A stretch of DNA of 49,210 nucleotides from ZCTH02-B3 sp036563895 (GTDB lineage: Bacteria > Bacillota > Bacilli > Paenibacillales > Paenibacillaceae): contig DATCLN010000058.1 in the NCBI GenBank assembly GCA_036563895.1, forward strand, positions 1 through 49,210, in the 5' to 3' direction. The notes under the pieces are model-generated. The model was not told where the DNA came from and searched no databases. It worked only from the letters and a program-made list of their open reading frames with translations. Positions within the stretch are counted from its first letter, which is position 1, and every line of letters starts with the position of its first letter. Below are positions 34,908-43,968 of this stretch, one piece after another. The position numbers were made by a program, and so were the translations under genes.

Positions 34908-35324
34908 ATGCAACGCAGGCTGCGGCTGCGCAGCCGCAAGGATTTCTGCCGCGTCTACCGGGACGGGCGCTCCGTCGCCAATTCCCGGTTTGTCGTCTAC
35001 TGGCGGCGGCGAAGCGAACCCGGACCGTTTCGCCTGGGCGTGTCGGCCAGCGCGCGCCTCGGGAAGGCGGTGGTCCGCAACCGCGCACGGCGGATGGTGA
35101 AGGAAATTGTCCGGCTCAACGCGGACAAGCTCCAGGACCAGGTGGATCTTGTCATCATCGTGCGCAAGCCGGCGCTGGAGCTGGACTTTTGGGAAATGGA
35201 AAAAAGCGTGCTGCACCTGTTGCGCAAGGCCGGCCTGACCCGGGACGGACACGCGGGTGCGGGTCCGGACAGGGATGACGGCGGGCGCCGGAATCCGGCG
35301 AAGGACGGCGGCGGGAACGGCTAG
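34908..35324 (+). CDS. rnpA: Ribonuclease P protein component
   Basis: This 138-residue basic protein assists the RNase P RNA in trimming tRNA 5' ends. The signature is KAVVRNRARRMVKEIVR; the start RRLRLRSRKDFCRVYRDGRS is typical. I chose the ATG at 34908 with GGGAGG upstream; an ATG at 34875 would add 11 residues. The last 25 residues (GHAGAGPDRDDGGRRNPAKDG) are a low-complexity tail beyond the usual domain. Confidence 0.94.
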   Translation: MQRRLRLRSRKDFCRVYRDGRSVANSRFVVYWRRRSEPGPFRLGVSASARLGKAVVRNRARRMVKEIVRLNADKLQDQVDLVIIVRKPALELDFWEMEKSVLHLLRKAGLTRDGHAGAGPDRDDGGRRNPAKDGGGNG

Positions 35325-35422
35325 ACGCCGCGCCGCGGGAGCTTTCCTTTGTCCAAATTGATATGGTATATTTGTTTTTGACTATTTGTTTTTGATGTTG
35401 AAGCCGAGAGGAGTTTTTCGTT

Positions 35423-36307
35423 TTGCTTCGAAACCGCAAATGGCGGCCGGCACTGACCTTCGCGGCCATCGCGGCGCTTCTTGCCGGTTGCGTGCCGGAG
35501 ATGCCCGATACGACTACCGAAGATCTGCTGCACGGCAACTGGTGGGAGCGCAACGTCGTCTACTACTTTTCGCTGATGCTTGACACGTTTGCCGAGTGGT
35601 TCAACGGCAATTACGGCATCGCCATCCTGCTTTTGACCATCGTCGTGCGGACGCTCATCCTGCCGCTCATGATCAAGCAGTACAAGAGCGCGCAGGCGAT
35701 GCAGAAGCTGCAGCCGGAACTGATGAAGATCCGGGAAAAGTACAAGGACGACCCGCGCAGGCAGCAGGAAGAGATGATGCGGCTGTACGCCGAGCACCAG
35801 GTGAATCCCCTGGCCGGCTGTCTGCCGCTGCTCATCCAGATGCCGATTCTGATCGCACTGTACAATGCCATTTATTATAACGGGGCCATCGCCAAGCACA
35901 CCTTCCTCGGCATGCAGCTGGGCAAGGCGCCGATGGACGGCGAATGGTACTACTATTCCATCCCCATCGTCGCAGCCGCGACGACGTATATCCAGTCGAA
36001 GATGATGCAGGCCCATTCGACGGGCATGCAGGCGGGCGCGATGCGGGCGATGCTGGTCATCTTCCCGGTGATGATCTTCGTGATGGCCCTGTCGTTCCCG
36101 GTGGCTTTGCCGCTGTATTGGATCTACGGCAACATTTACACAATCGTGCAAAACTATTTCATGTACACGCGCCGCGCGAAGAAGAAGAAGGAAGAAGAGA
36201 CGGAGCAGAAGACGGAGAAAAAATCGGAGAAGAAAACGGAGGGGAAAGGCAAAAGCGGAAAAGCGGCGGGGAAAAAACCCAAGCGCAAGGGGGCCCGATC
36301 GAAATGA
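35423..36307 (+). CDS. yidC: Membrane protein insertase YidC/OxaA (SpoIIIJ type)
   Basis: The 294-residue protein has a lipoprotein signal peptide (AAIAALLAGC, Cys22), five membrane segments and the conserved Arg in LTIVVRTLILPLMIKQYKSAQ within the hydrophilic groove. The loop EKYKDDPRRQQEEMMRLY and NPLAGCLPLLIQMPI are family hallmarks. The last 45 residues are a Lys/Glu-rich tail that contacts ribosomes in relatives. The start is TTG at 35423 with GAGAGGAG 9 bases upstream. It overlaps the next gene by 4 bases. In Bacillus the homologue SpoIIIJ is needed for sporulation. Confidence 0.95.
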   Translation: MLRNRKWRPALTFAAIAALLAGCVPEMPDTTTEDLLHGNWWERNVVYYFSLMLDTFAEWFNGNYGIAILLLTIVVRTLILPLMIKQYKSAQAMQKLQPELMKIREKYKDDPRRQQEEMMRLYAEHQVNPLAGCLPLLIQMPILIALYNAIYYNGAIAKHTFLGMQLGKAPMDGEWYYYSIPIVAAATTYIQSKMMQAHSTGMQAGAMRAMLVIFPVMIFVMALSFPVALPLYWIYGNIYTIVQNYFMYTRRAKKKKEEETEQKTEKKSEKKTEGKGKSGKAAGKKPKRKGARSK

Positions 36308-36924
36308 AAAAGCTCGTCGCATCGGGGAAAACGGTGGATGAAGCGGTGGAGAACGGCCTGGCGCAGCTGGGCGTCGGCCGCGACCGGGTCAGGGTGACGG
36401 TGCTGGAGCAGCCCGCCAAGGGACTGTTCGGGCTGATCGGCGCCAAGGAAGCCAAGGTGGAGCTGGAGCTGATTCCGGACGCGGCGGAGGAAGCGGAGCG
36501 CTTCCTGCGCGAAGTGGCGGAAGCGATGCGCATCACCGTGGACATCACCCGGCAGGAGGCCGCCGGCGCGATCTATTTCAACGTGACCGGCGCCGATCTG
36601 GGCATTGTCATCGGAAGGCGCGGCCAGACCCTCGACGCGCTGCAGTACCTGGTCAACCTGGTCGCCAGCCGCCGCTGCGGCCGGCACCTGCCCATCATCC
36701 TCGATGCCGAGCAGTTCCGCGAGCGGCGCCGCCAGACGCTGGAGTCGCTGTCGGACCGCATGGCCAACCGGGTCGCGCGGACCCGCCGGGAGATCGTGCT
36801 GGAACCGATGCCTTCCCAGGAGCGGAAAATCATCCATCTGCGGCTGCAAAACCACCCTCTGGTGAGAACGTACAGCCAGGGAGAGGAGCCGAACCGGTGC
36901 GTCGTCATCGCGCCGAAGACGTAA
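36304..36924 (+). CDS. khpB: RNA-binding protein KhpB (Jag/EloR)
   Basis: The 206-residue protein has the Jag-N domain (MKKLVASGKTVDEAVENGLAQLG, about 1-50), a KH domain with the GRRGQTLDALQYLVN loop (about 102-117) and a C-terminal R3H domain (PMPSQERKIIHLRLQNHPLV). All three are present and of normal length. It binds RNA and is linked to cell elongation or sporulation in related bacteria. It overlaps yidC by 4 bases and ends before a terminator. Confidence 0.95.
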   Translation: MKKLVASGKTVDEAVENGLAQLGVGRDRVRVTVLEQPAKGLFGLIGAKEAKVELELIPDAAEEAERFLREVAEAMRITVDITRQEAAGAIYFNVTGADLGIVIGRRGQTLDALQYLVNLVASRRCGRHLPIILDAEQFRERRRQTLESLSDRMANRVARTRREIVLEPMPSQERKIIHLRLQNHPLVRTYSQGEEPNRCVVIAPKT

Positions 36925-37013
36925 GGTGTTTCCGCCGCGCCGGCGCGACGAGGCACATGCGCGGCGGAAGCGGAAACCAAGGGCCGCATCGGCGATATGA
37001 GCGGTTTGTCCAC

Positions 37014-37051
37014 GCAATGACATGTCCCCGGACGGCGGTCATTGCTTTTTT
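37014..37051 (+). terminator. Terminator after khpB
   Basis: An 8-bp stem GCAATGAC/GTCATTGC with a 16-base loop is followed by six T. A larger GC-rich inverted repeat (about 36929-36980, TTTCCGCCGCGC with GCGCGGCGGAA) precedes it. Confidence 0.8.
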
Positions 37052-37087
37052 GTTCGCCGCGCGTCCGCTCAAGGCGGGTGATGCTGC

Positions 37088-38464
37088 ATGACGGAAGACA
37101 CCATCGCCGCCATCGCCACCGCCCTCGGGGAGGCGAGCATCGCCGTCGTCCGCGTCAGCGGTCCGAAGGCGGTGGACAGCGTCGCCGCGCTGTTTCGCGG
37201 CAAGGCGGATTTGCGGACGGTGCCGTCGCATACCGTGCATTATGGATGGATCTGCGACCCCGACACCGGGGAGCGGATCGACGAGACGCTGGTCACCGTC
37301 ATGCGCGCGCCCCGTTCCTACACGGCGGAAGACGTGGTGGAAATCGGCACCCACGGCGGCATCGTCGCCGTGCAGGCGGTGCTGCGCGCCGTGCTGCGGC
37401 AGGGGGTGCGCCTGGCGGAGCCCGGTGAATTCACGAAACGGGCCTTTCTCAACGGCCGCATCGACCTGGCCCAGGCGGAAGCGGTGATGGACCTGATCCG
37501 TTCCAAATCGGAACGGGCCTTCCGCGTCGCCCGCCGCCAGATGGAAGGCGTGCTGTCGGACCGGATTCGCGGGCTGAGGCGGCGGCTGGTGGAGCTGCTG
37601 GCCCACGTGGAGGTCAACATCGACTATCCGGAACACGACGTGCCGGAAGTAACAGCGGAACTGGTGGCCGGCGTCTGCGGCGAAGCCTTGAAGGAAGTGG
37701 AAGATCTGCTCGCCCAGGCCGGGCGGGGAAAGATTCTGCGGGAAGGCATCGTCACCGCCATCGTCGGCCGGCCGAACGCCGGCAAGTCTTCCCTGCTCAA
37801 CGCCCTGGCCCGGGAGAACCGCGCCATCGTCACCGACATCCCGGGGACGACGCGGGACATCGTGGAAGAGTCGGTGTCCCTCGGCGGCATTCCGATTCGC
37901 CTGCTGGACACCGCGGGCATCCGGGAGACGGAGGACGTGGTGGAGCGCATCGGGGTGGAAAGGACCCGCGAAGCGCTGCGGGAAGCCGATTTGATCCTGC
38001 ACGTGATCGCCGTGGACGAACCGCTGCACGAAGACGACGTGCGCCTCCTGGAAGAGCTGGCGGACCGCCCGGCGGTGATCGTACTCAACAAGATCGACCT
38101 GCCGGGAAAGCTGGATGAAGCCGAAGTGGAACGCCTCGCCGGCGGCAAGCCGGTGGTCCGCGTCTCCGCCCGGGACGGGAGCGGCCTCGACCGGCTGGAG
38201 GAGTCCGTCCGGGAGCTGTTCTTCGGCGGATCGATCGCTGCGGACGATTTCACCTACGTGAGCAACGCGCGCCATATCGACCTGCTCCGGCGCGCCGCCG
38301 ATTCACTCAGGGACGCGAAGGCGGCCGCGGAGGCGGGCATGCCGGTGGATATCCTGCAGATCGACGTCGCCGCCGCCTGGGAAGCGCTCGGGGAAATCGT
38401 GGGCGAGGCGGCCGGCGAAGCGCTGATCGACCAGATTTTTTCACAGTTCTGCCTGGGAAAATAA
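37088..38464 (+). CDS. mnmE: tRNA modification GTPase MnmE
   Basis: With MnmG, this 458-residue GTPase places a carboxymethylaminomethyl group on U34 of tRNAs. The N-terminal domain (1-118) binds a formyl-folate; the GTPase domain (about 220-380) has G1 GRPNAGKSSLLN, G3 DTAGI and G4 NKID; the C-terminal helical domain ends with the catalytic CLGK motif. It is followed by mnmG after 23 bases. Confidence 0.97.
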   Translation: MTEDTIAAIATALGEASIAVVRVSGPKAVDSVAALFRGKADLRTVPSHTVHYGWICDPDTGERIDETLVTVMRAPRSYTAEDVVEIGTHGGIVAVQAVLRAVLRQGVRLAEPGEFTKRAFLNGRIDLAQAEAVMDLIRSKSERAFRVARRQMEGVLSDRIRGLRRRLVELLAHVEVNIDYPEHDVPEVTAELVAGVCGEALKEVEDLLAQAGRGKILREGIVTAIVGRPNAGKSSLLNALARENRAIVTDIPGTTRDIVEESVSLGGIPIRLLDTAGIRETEDVVERIGVERTREALREADLILHVIAVDEPLHEDDVRLLEELADRPAVIVLNKIDLPGKLDEAEVERLAGGKPVVRVSARDGSGLDRLEESVRELFFGGSIAADDFTYVSNARHIDLLRRAADSLRDAKAAAEAGMPVDILQIDVAAAWEALGEIVGEAAGEALIDQIFSQFCLGK

Positions 38465-38487
38465 AAGGAACGGAAGGAGGGATTCCG

Positions 38488-40380
38488 ATGGGATTCCACG
38501 CCGGAACGTATGACGTCATCGTCGTGGGCGCCGGGCACGCCGGCTGCGAGGCCGCCCTGGCTTCGGCGCGTCTCGGATGCGAGACGCTGCTGCTCACCAT
38601 CAACCTCGACATGGTGGCGTACATGCCGTGCAACCCGTCCATCGGCGGTCCGGCCAAGGGCCACGTGGTGCGGGAGATCGACGCCCTCGGCGGGGAGATG
38701 GGCCGCAACATCGACAAGACGTTCATCCAGATGCGCATGCTGAACACCGGCAAGGGGCCGGCGGTGCATGCCCTGCGGGCGCAGGCCGACAAGGTGCTGT
38801 ACCAGCGGGAAATGAAGAAGACCCTGGAAACGCAGCCGCGTCTGACGCTGCGCCAGGGGCTGGTCGAGGACCTGATCGTGGAAAACGGCGTCTGCGCTGG
38901 CGTCGTCACGCGGACGGGGGCGGAATACCGCGCGAAGGCGGTGGTGCTCACCACGGGCACCTACCTGCGCGGCAAGATCATCATCGGAGAAGTCGCGTAC
39001 GAAAGCGGCCCGAACAACCAGCTGCCCGCCGTGAAGCTCTCCGAAGCGCTGCGCCGCCTCGGCTTCCAGATGGCCCGCTTCAAGACGGGCACGCCGCCGC
39101 GGGTAAACGGCGACACCATCGATTTCAGCAAAATGGAAATCCAGCCGGGCGATCCGAAGCCGAAATACTTCTCCTATGAGACGGAATACATGCCGCACGC
39201 GGAAAACCAGCTGCCGTGCTGGCTGACGTACACGTCCGAGGAAACGCACCGCATCATCCGGGACAACCTGCACCGGGCGCCGATGTATTCGGGCATGATC
39301 GAAGGGGTCGGCGCGCGGTACTGTCCGTCGGTGGAGGACAAGGTGGTGCGCTTCGCCGACAAGCCGCGGCACCAGGTGTTCCTGGAGCCGGAAGGGCGCA
39401 ACACCAACGAATATTATGTGCAGGGACTGTCCACGAGCATGCCGGAAGAGGTGCAGTACCAAATCGTGCGCTCGGTGCCGGGGCTGGAGAACGCCGAACT
39501 CATGCGCACGGGCTATGCCATCGAGTACGACGTGATTCTGCCGACGCAGCTTTGGCCCTCGCTGGAGACCAAGTTGGTGCCGGGGCTCTTCACCGCCGGA
39601 CAAATTAACGGGACTTCCGGCTATGAAGAAGCCGCCGCCCAGGGCCTGATGGCGGGCATCAACGCCGCGCGGAAGGTCCAGGGCAAGGAGCCGGTCATCA
39701 TCGAGCGTTCCCAGGGTTACATCGGCGTCCTGATCGACGACCTGGTGACCAAGGGCACGAACGAGCCGTACCGGCTGCTGACGTCCCGAGCAGAGTACCG
39801 GCTGCTCCTGCGCCACGACAACGCCGATTTCCGCCTTACGCCCCTCGGGTATGAAATCGGGCTCATTTCGGAGGAGCGTTACCGGAAATTCCTGCGCAAG
39901 AAGGAACGGGTCGAGCGGGAGCTGGCGCGGCTGAAGGAAATCCGCATCCGGCCGGAACCGGCGGTGCAGGAGAAGCTGGCGGAGCTCGGTTCCGCTCCGC
40001 TTACGGGCGCCGTGGACGGGGTCACGCTGCTCAGGCGGCCGGAAATCTCCTACGCCCACATCGCCGCCTGGTCGCCGCCGCCGGAGGAGCTCACCGAGGA
40101 AGAAATCGAACAGGTGGAAATTCGCGTCAAGTACGAAGGCTATATCGAAAAGCAGCTGCAGCAGGTGGAACGGATGGCCAAAATGGAGCGGAAGCGGATC
40201 CCGCCCGACATCGACTACGCCTCCATCCACGGCCTGGCCTCGGAGGCGAAGCAGAAGCTGGCGCAGGTCCGCCCGTTGTCCATCGGGCAGGCGGCGCGCA
40301 TTTCGGGCGTGACGCCGGCGGACATCTCCATTTTGCTGATCCATCTGGAGCAGCGGCAGCGGCTCAAGCGGAGTTCGTGA
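38488..40380 (+). CDS. mnmG: tRNA modification FAD protein MnmG (GidA)
   Basis: This 630-residue flavoprotein is the partner of MnmE. The FAD motif is VVGAGHAGCEAALASARLG; CNPSIGGPAKGHVVREIDALGG and GTYLRGKIIIGE are family signatures, as is the C-terminal YEGYIEKQLQQVERM stretch. GGAAGGAGG precedes the ATG. rsmG begins 1 base after its stop. Confidence 0.98.
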   Translation: MGFHAGTYDVIVVGAGHAGCEAALASARLGCETLLLTINLDMVAYMPCNPSIGGPAKGHVVREIDALGGEMGRNIDKTFIQMRMLNTGKGPAVHALRAQADKVLYQREMKKTLETQPRLTLRQGLVEDLIVENGVCAGVVTRTGAEYRAKAVVLTTGTYLRGKIIIGEVAYESGPNNQLPAVKLSEALRRLGFQMARFKTGTPPRVNGDTIDFSKMEIQPGDPKPKYFSYETEYMPHAENQLPCWLTYTSEETHRIIRDNLHRAPMYSGMIEGVGARYCPSVEDKVVRFADKPRHQVFLEPEGRNTNEYYVQGLSTSMPEEVQYQIVRSVPGLENAELMRTGYAIEYDVILPTQLWPSLETKLVPGLFTAGQINGTSGYEEAAAQGLMAGINAARKVQGKEPVIIERSQGYIGVLIDDLVTKGTNEPYRLLTSRAEYRLLLRHDNADFRLTPLGYEIGLISEERYRKFLRKKERVERELARLKEIRIRPEPAVQEKLAELGSAPLTGAVDGVTLLRRPEISYAHIAAWSPPPEELTEEEIEQVEIRVKYEGYIEKQLQQVERMAKMERKRIPPDIDYASIHGLASEAKQKLAQVRPLSIGQAARISGVTPADISILLIHLEQRQRLKRSS

Positions 40381-40381
40381 C

Positions 40382-41137
40382 ATGGACGCGGTGCGCGCCC
40401 GCTTCATCGCGAACCTGGAGCCCCTGGGAATCGCCCTGGGGCCGGATCAGGCGGAAGCCTTCGAAGCGTATTTCCGCCTGCTGACCGAATGGAACCGGAA
40501 GATGAACCTGACCGCCATCACCGAACGGGCGTCCGTCTACGAAAAGCATTTTTACGACTCCCTGACGGTGGCGGCGGTCGCGCCCCTCGCCGGTTCGCCG
40601 CGACTGGTGGACGTGGGCTCGGGCGCCGGCTTTCCGGCCATTCCGCTCAAGATTGCTTTTCCCGGGCTGCGCGTCACCATGGTGGATTCCCTTGCCAAGC
40701 GCGTACGCTTCCTGGAGGAAGCGGTCCGGGAGCTGGGCCTGTCGGACGTGGTCTGCCTCCACGCCCGGGCGGAGGACGCGGCGCGCCTGCCGGGACACCG
40801 GGATGGCTATGACGTGGCGACAGCGCGGGCGGTGGCCCGTTTGTCGGTTCTGAACGAACTTTGTCTGCCCTTTGTGCGCCCGGGCGGTCTTTTTGTGGCC
40901 ATGAAGGGCAGCGATGTGGCGGAAGAAATCGAGGAAGGCAGGTACGGCGCTTCCCTGCTGGGCGCAAGGCTGAGGGAAGTCAGGCGCATGATGCTGCCGG
41001 AGGAAGGGGCCGTACGCCATCTTGTCGTGTGGGAGAAAACCGGGCCGACGCCCGCCCGGTTTCCCCGCAGGGCGGGGGAACCGGCCAGGTCTCCCCTGCT
41101 GCCGGACGGAAAGAAACCGCATACGCCCCGGCGGTAA
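40382..41137 (+). CDS. rsmG: 16S rRNA (guanine527-N7)-methyltransferase RsmG
   Basis: This 251-residue SAM-dependent enzyme methylates G527 of 16S rRNA. The SAM motif is LVDVGSGAGFPAIPLKIAFP and the second motif is TARAVARLSVLNELCLPFVRPGG. The last 35 residues form a Pro/Arg-rich tail beyond the usual core. A parS site lies 30 bases behind its stop. Confidence 0.96.
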   Translation: MDAVRARFIANLEPLGIALGPDQAEAFEAYFRLLTEWNRKMNLTAITERASVYEKHFYDSLTVAAVAPLAGSPRLVDVGSGAGFPAIPLKIAFPGLRVTMVDSLAKRVRFLEEAVRELGLSDVVCLHARAEDAARLPGHRDGYDVATARAVARLSVLNELCLPFVRPGGLFVAMKGSDVAEEIEEGRYGASLLGARLREVRRMMLPEEGAVRHLVVWEKTGPTPARFPRRAGEPARSPLLPDGKKPHTPRR

Positions 41138-41166
41138 AGGGACGCGTTTGCAGCGGAACACGGCGA

Positions 41167-41182
41167 TGTTCCACGTGAAACA
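41167..41182. promoter_or_regulatory. parS site 1
   Basis: TGTTCCACGTGAAACA matches the Bacilli parS consensus TGTTNCACGTGAAACA. It lies between rsmG and noc and is the exact reverse complement of the site inside parB. It binds ParB (Spo0J). A T-rich run (TTTTTTATTTTTT) follows at once. Confidence 0.95.
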
Positions 41183-41352
41183 TTTTTTATTTTTTCGCAT
41201 GCCTTCGGCAGGATTTTCCCTGCGCGGCGGCGAATTAGGTTAAGCGACGTGCCGCATTTCCGCCCGGAAGGCGGGGACTCGCGGCGCTTTTTCATCGTCA
41301 GCGGACGAAGCCGGTGCGCACGTGCAATCTTTGAAGTCGTGGTGATCCGATC

Positions 41353-42183
41353 ATGAGCAAGTCCATCACGCGGTTGTTCGGGCTCTCCGAGCGGTCCGGA
41401 CAGGAAGAGGTGCGGCAGATCCGGGTCGATGACATCGTGCCGAGCCCGTATCAGCCGCGCAGCGTGTTCGACGAGGAGCGCATCGAGGAACTGTGCCGGA
41501 CGATCCGGACGCACGGCGTCATCCAGCCCATCATCGTGCGGGAGAAAAACGGCAAATACGAACTGATCGCCGGCGAGCGGAGATGGCGCGCCGTCCGCAA
41601 GCTCGGCCTCGAGCACATCCCGGCGATCGTGCGCAACCTGAACGATTCGCAGGCGGCGTCGATGTCGCTGATCGAAAACCTGCAGCGGGAGGAACTGACG
41701 GCGATCGAGGAGGCGATGGCCTACCAGCAGCTCATCCAGCTGCACGGCCTCACCCAGGAAAGCCTGGCCCAGCGCCTCGGCAAAAGCCAGTCCACCATCG
41801 CCAACAAGATCCGGCTGCTGCAGCTGGGCGAGCCCGTGAAGCGCGCGCTTCTCGAACGCAAAGTAACGGAAAGGCACGCGCGGGCCCTGCTCGCCCTGCC
41901 GGACGAGGAACTGCAGAACAAGGTGCTCCGGGAAATCCTGGAGAAGGATTTGACCGTCAAGCAGACGGAAGCCCGCGTTTCGTTCCATTTGCAGGTGCTG
42001 GAAGCGGGCAAAGAGAAGCGGAAGGATCGCCGAAGGGTTTCGTTCGCCAAAGATGTCCGGCTGGCCATCAACACGATCCGACAATCCCTCGACATGGTGG
42101 CCGGCGCCGGATTGCGCGTCAGGTCGGAGGAGCACGACCGCGGCGACCACTACGAGATCATCATCCGCATTCCGAAGCGCTGA
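41353..42183 (+). CDS. noc: Nucleoid occlusion protein Noc
   Basis: This 276-residue ParB paralogue prevents division over the chromosome. The N-terminus SKSITRLFGLSERS is the short amphipathic membrane-targeting helix of Noc. The ParB-type CTP-binding fold carries GERRWRA and IENLQREELTAIE, and the helix-turn-helix is QESLAQRLGKSQSTIANKIRLL. Its place directly before parA-parB is that of noc in Bacilli, which separates it from ParB. Confidence 0.95.
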   Translation: MSKSITRLFGLSERSGQEEVRQIRVDDIVPSPYQPRSVFDEERIEELCRTIRTHGVIQPIIVREKNGKYELIAGERRWRAVRKLGLEHIPAIVRNLNDSQAASMSLIENLQREELTAIEEAMAYQQLIQLHGLTQESLAQRLGKSQSTIANKIRLLQLGEPVKRALLERKVTERHARALLALPDEELQNKVLREILEKDLTVKQTEARVSFHLQVLEAGKEKRKDRRRVSFAKDVRLAINTIRQSLDMVAGAGLRVRSEEHDRGDHYEIIIRIPKR

Positions 42184-42316
42184 GCGGGCGTGCCCTTGAA
42201 AAACCCGACGACCCATTGCCGGCGGAAGCGTCCGGTTCCCTCCGGGAGGCGAATCGGTTCCCCGCCGGAGACCCTCGCCGAACGACGGCAAATCCGGAAA
42301 ACGGGGTGATCATGCC

Positions 42317-43090
42317 TTGGCCAAAATCATCGCCATCGCCAACCAGAAAGGCGGCGTCGGCAAGACGACGACGGCGGTCAATCTCGGCGCCTGCCTGTCC
42401 TCCCTGGGGAGAAAGGTGCTCATTGTCGACATCGATCCGCAGGGCAACACGACCAGCGGACTTGGCATCAACAAGGCGGACGTCCACCATTGCATTTACG
42501 ATGTCCTGGTGAATGAAGTCGACACGCGGCAGGCGATCATGGAAACCGCCACGCCGAACCTCTGGATCATTCCCGCCACCATCCAGCTGGCGGGCGCGGA
42601 AATCGAGCTGGTGCCGGTGGCCGCCAGGGAAATGCGGCTGAAGACCGCCCTCACAACGATCCGCAATGATTACGATTATGTGCTCATCGACTGTCCTCCG
42701 TCGCTCGGACTGCTCACCGTCAACGCCCTCACCGCGGCGGATTCCGTCATCATTCCGATCCAGTGCGAATATTACGCCCTCGAAGGCCTGAGCCAGCTGC
42801 TCAACACGATCCGTCTGGTGCAGAAGCACCTGAACCGCTCGCTGCAGATCGAAGGCGTGCTGCTCACCATGTTCGACGCCAGGACGAACCTGGGCGTCCA
42901 GGTGATTGAGGAAGTCAAGAAATACTTCCAGCACAAGGTGTACCAGACGATCATTCCCCGCAACGTCCGGCTGAGCGAAGCCCCCTCGCACGGCAAGTCG
43001 ATCATCGCCTACGATCCCAAGTCGAAGGGCGCGGAAGTGTATCTCGAGCTGGCGAAGGAAGTGATTGGCTATGAACAGGCGGCTCGGTAA
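42317..43090 (+). CDS. parA: Chromosome partitioning ATPase ParA (Soj)
   Basis: The 257-residue protein has the deviant Walker A KGGVGKTTTAVNLGA (11-25), VLIVDIDPQGNTTSG and LIDCPPSLGLLT, hallmarks of ParA/Soj. It acts with ParB in origin segregation and controls DnaA. The start is TTG at 42317 (AKIIAIANQKGG) with GGGGTG upstream; a nearby ATG is out of frame. It overlaps parB by 20 bases. Confidence 0.97.
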   Translation: MAKIIAIANQKGGVGKTTTAVNLGACLSSLGRKVLIVDIDPQGNTTSGLGINKADVHHCIYDVLVNEVDTRQAIMETATPNLWIIPATIQLAGAEIELVPVAAREMRLKTALTTIRNDYDYVLIDCPPSLGLLTVNALTAADSVIIPIQCEYYALEGLSQLLNTIRLVQKHLNRSLQIEGVLLTMFDARTNLGVQVIEEVKKYFQHKVYQTIIPRNVRLSEAPSHGKSIIAYDPKSKGAEVYLELAKEVIGYEQAAR

Positions 43091-43922
43091 GGGACTGGAC
43101 GCGCTGATCTCGTCGCTGTCCGTGAACGAGGACGACAAGATCGTGGAAATCCCCCTCTCGCAGCTTCGGCCCAATCCGTATCAGCCGCGGAAAAACTTCT
43201 CCGAGGAAGCGATCCGCGAGCTGGCCGAATCCATCCGGGAACACGGGGTCCTTCAGCCCATTATCGTTCGTGAGGTGCTGCGGGGCTATGAAATCATCGC
43301 CGGCGAACGGAGGTTCCGGGCCTCGCAGATGCTCGGCAAGGCCACGATCCCCGCGGTGGTGCGCACCTATGACGACCAGCAGGTAATGGAAATCGCCCTT
43401 ATCGAGAACCTGCAGCGGGAGGACCTGAACGCCCTCGAGGTGGCCGCGGCCTACCAGACCATCATGGAGCGGTTCTCGCTGAAGCAGGAAGAGCTGGCGG
43501 CCAAGGTGGGCAAATCGCGTTCGCACATCGCCAACTTCCTGCGCCTGCTTACGCTTCCGCAGGAAGTGAAGGATCATGTTTCACGTGGAACATTGTCGAT
43601 GGGCCACGCCCGGACGCTGGCCGCCATCAAGGACGAAGCCCGCTGCCGCGAACTGGCGCGCATGGCGGTGGAGAAGAACTGGAGCGTCCGCGAACTGGAA
43701 GAGGCCGTGCAAAATCTGGACCGGAAGGCGAAGAAGCCCCGTTCGGCGGCCAGGTCGTCCAGACGCGATCCGTATCTGGAGGAAATCGAGCGGAACCTGC
43801 GGGAAAAGTTCAAGACCACCGTGCGGATCCGCGCCGGCCGGGACAGGGGAAAGATCGAATTCAGCTACTACGGGCAGAGCGATCTGGAAAGACTATTGCA
43901 GATGCTGCAGGTGATGGCGTAA
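43071..43922 (+). CDS. parB: Chromosome partitioning protein ParB (Spo0J)
   Basis: This 283-residue CTPase clamp loads at parS and spreads along DNA. Signatures are RRLGKGLDALISS at the start, GERRFRASQML (CTP-binding), IENLQREDLNALEVAAAYQ, and the helix-turn-helix KQEELAAKVGKSRSHIANFLRLL. The gene itself contains a parS site, as spo0J does in Bacillus subtilis. The C-terminal dimerisation domain is intact. Confidence 0.97.
   Translation: MNRRLGKGLDALISSLSVNEDDKIVEIPLSQLRPNPYQPRKNFSEEAIRELAESIREHGVLQPIIVREVLRGYEIIAGERRFRASQMLGKATIPAVVRTYDDQQVMEIALIENLQREDLNALEVAAAYQTIMERFSLKQEELAAKVGKSRSHIANFLRLLTLPQEVKDHVSRGTLSMGHARTLAAIKDEARCRELARMAVEKNWSVRELEEAVQNLDRKAKKPRSAARSSRRDPYLEEIERNLREKFKTTVRIRAGRDRGKIEFSYYGQSDLERLLQMLQVMA
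43577..43592. promoter_or_regulatory. parS site 2 inside parB
   Basis: TGTTTCACGTGGAACA is a full parS match in the coding sequence of parB, the same location as a known parS of Bacillus subtilis. It is the exact inverted copy of the site at 41167-41182. Confidence 0.96.
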
Positions 43923-43968
43923 CCGGGACCTCGGGCACCCGGCGCCGGAGCATGCGGGGGGAGCGAAG

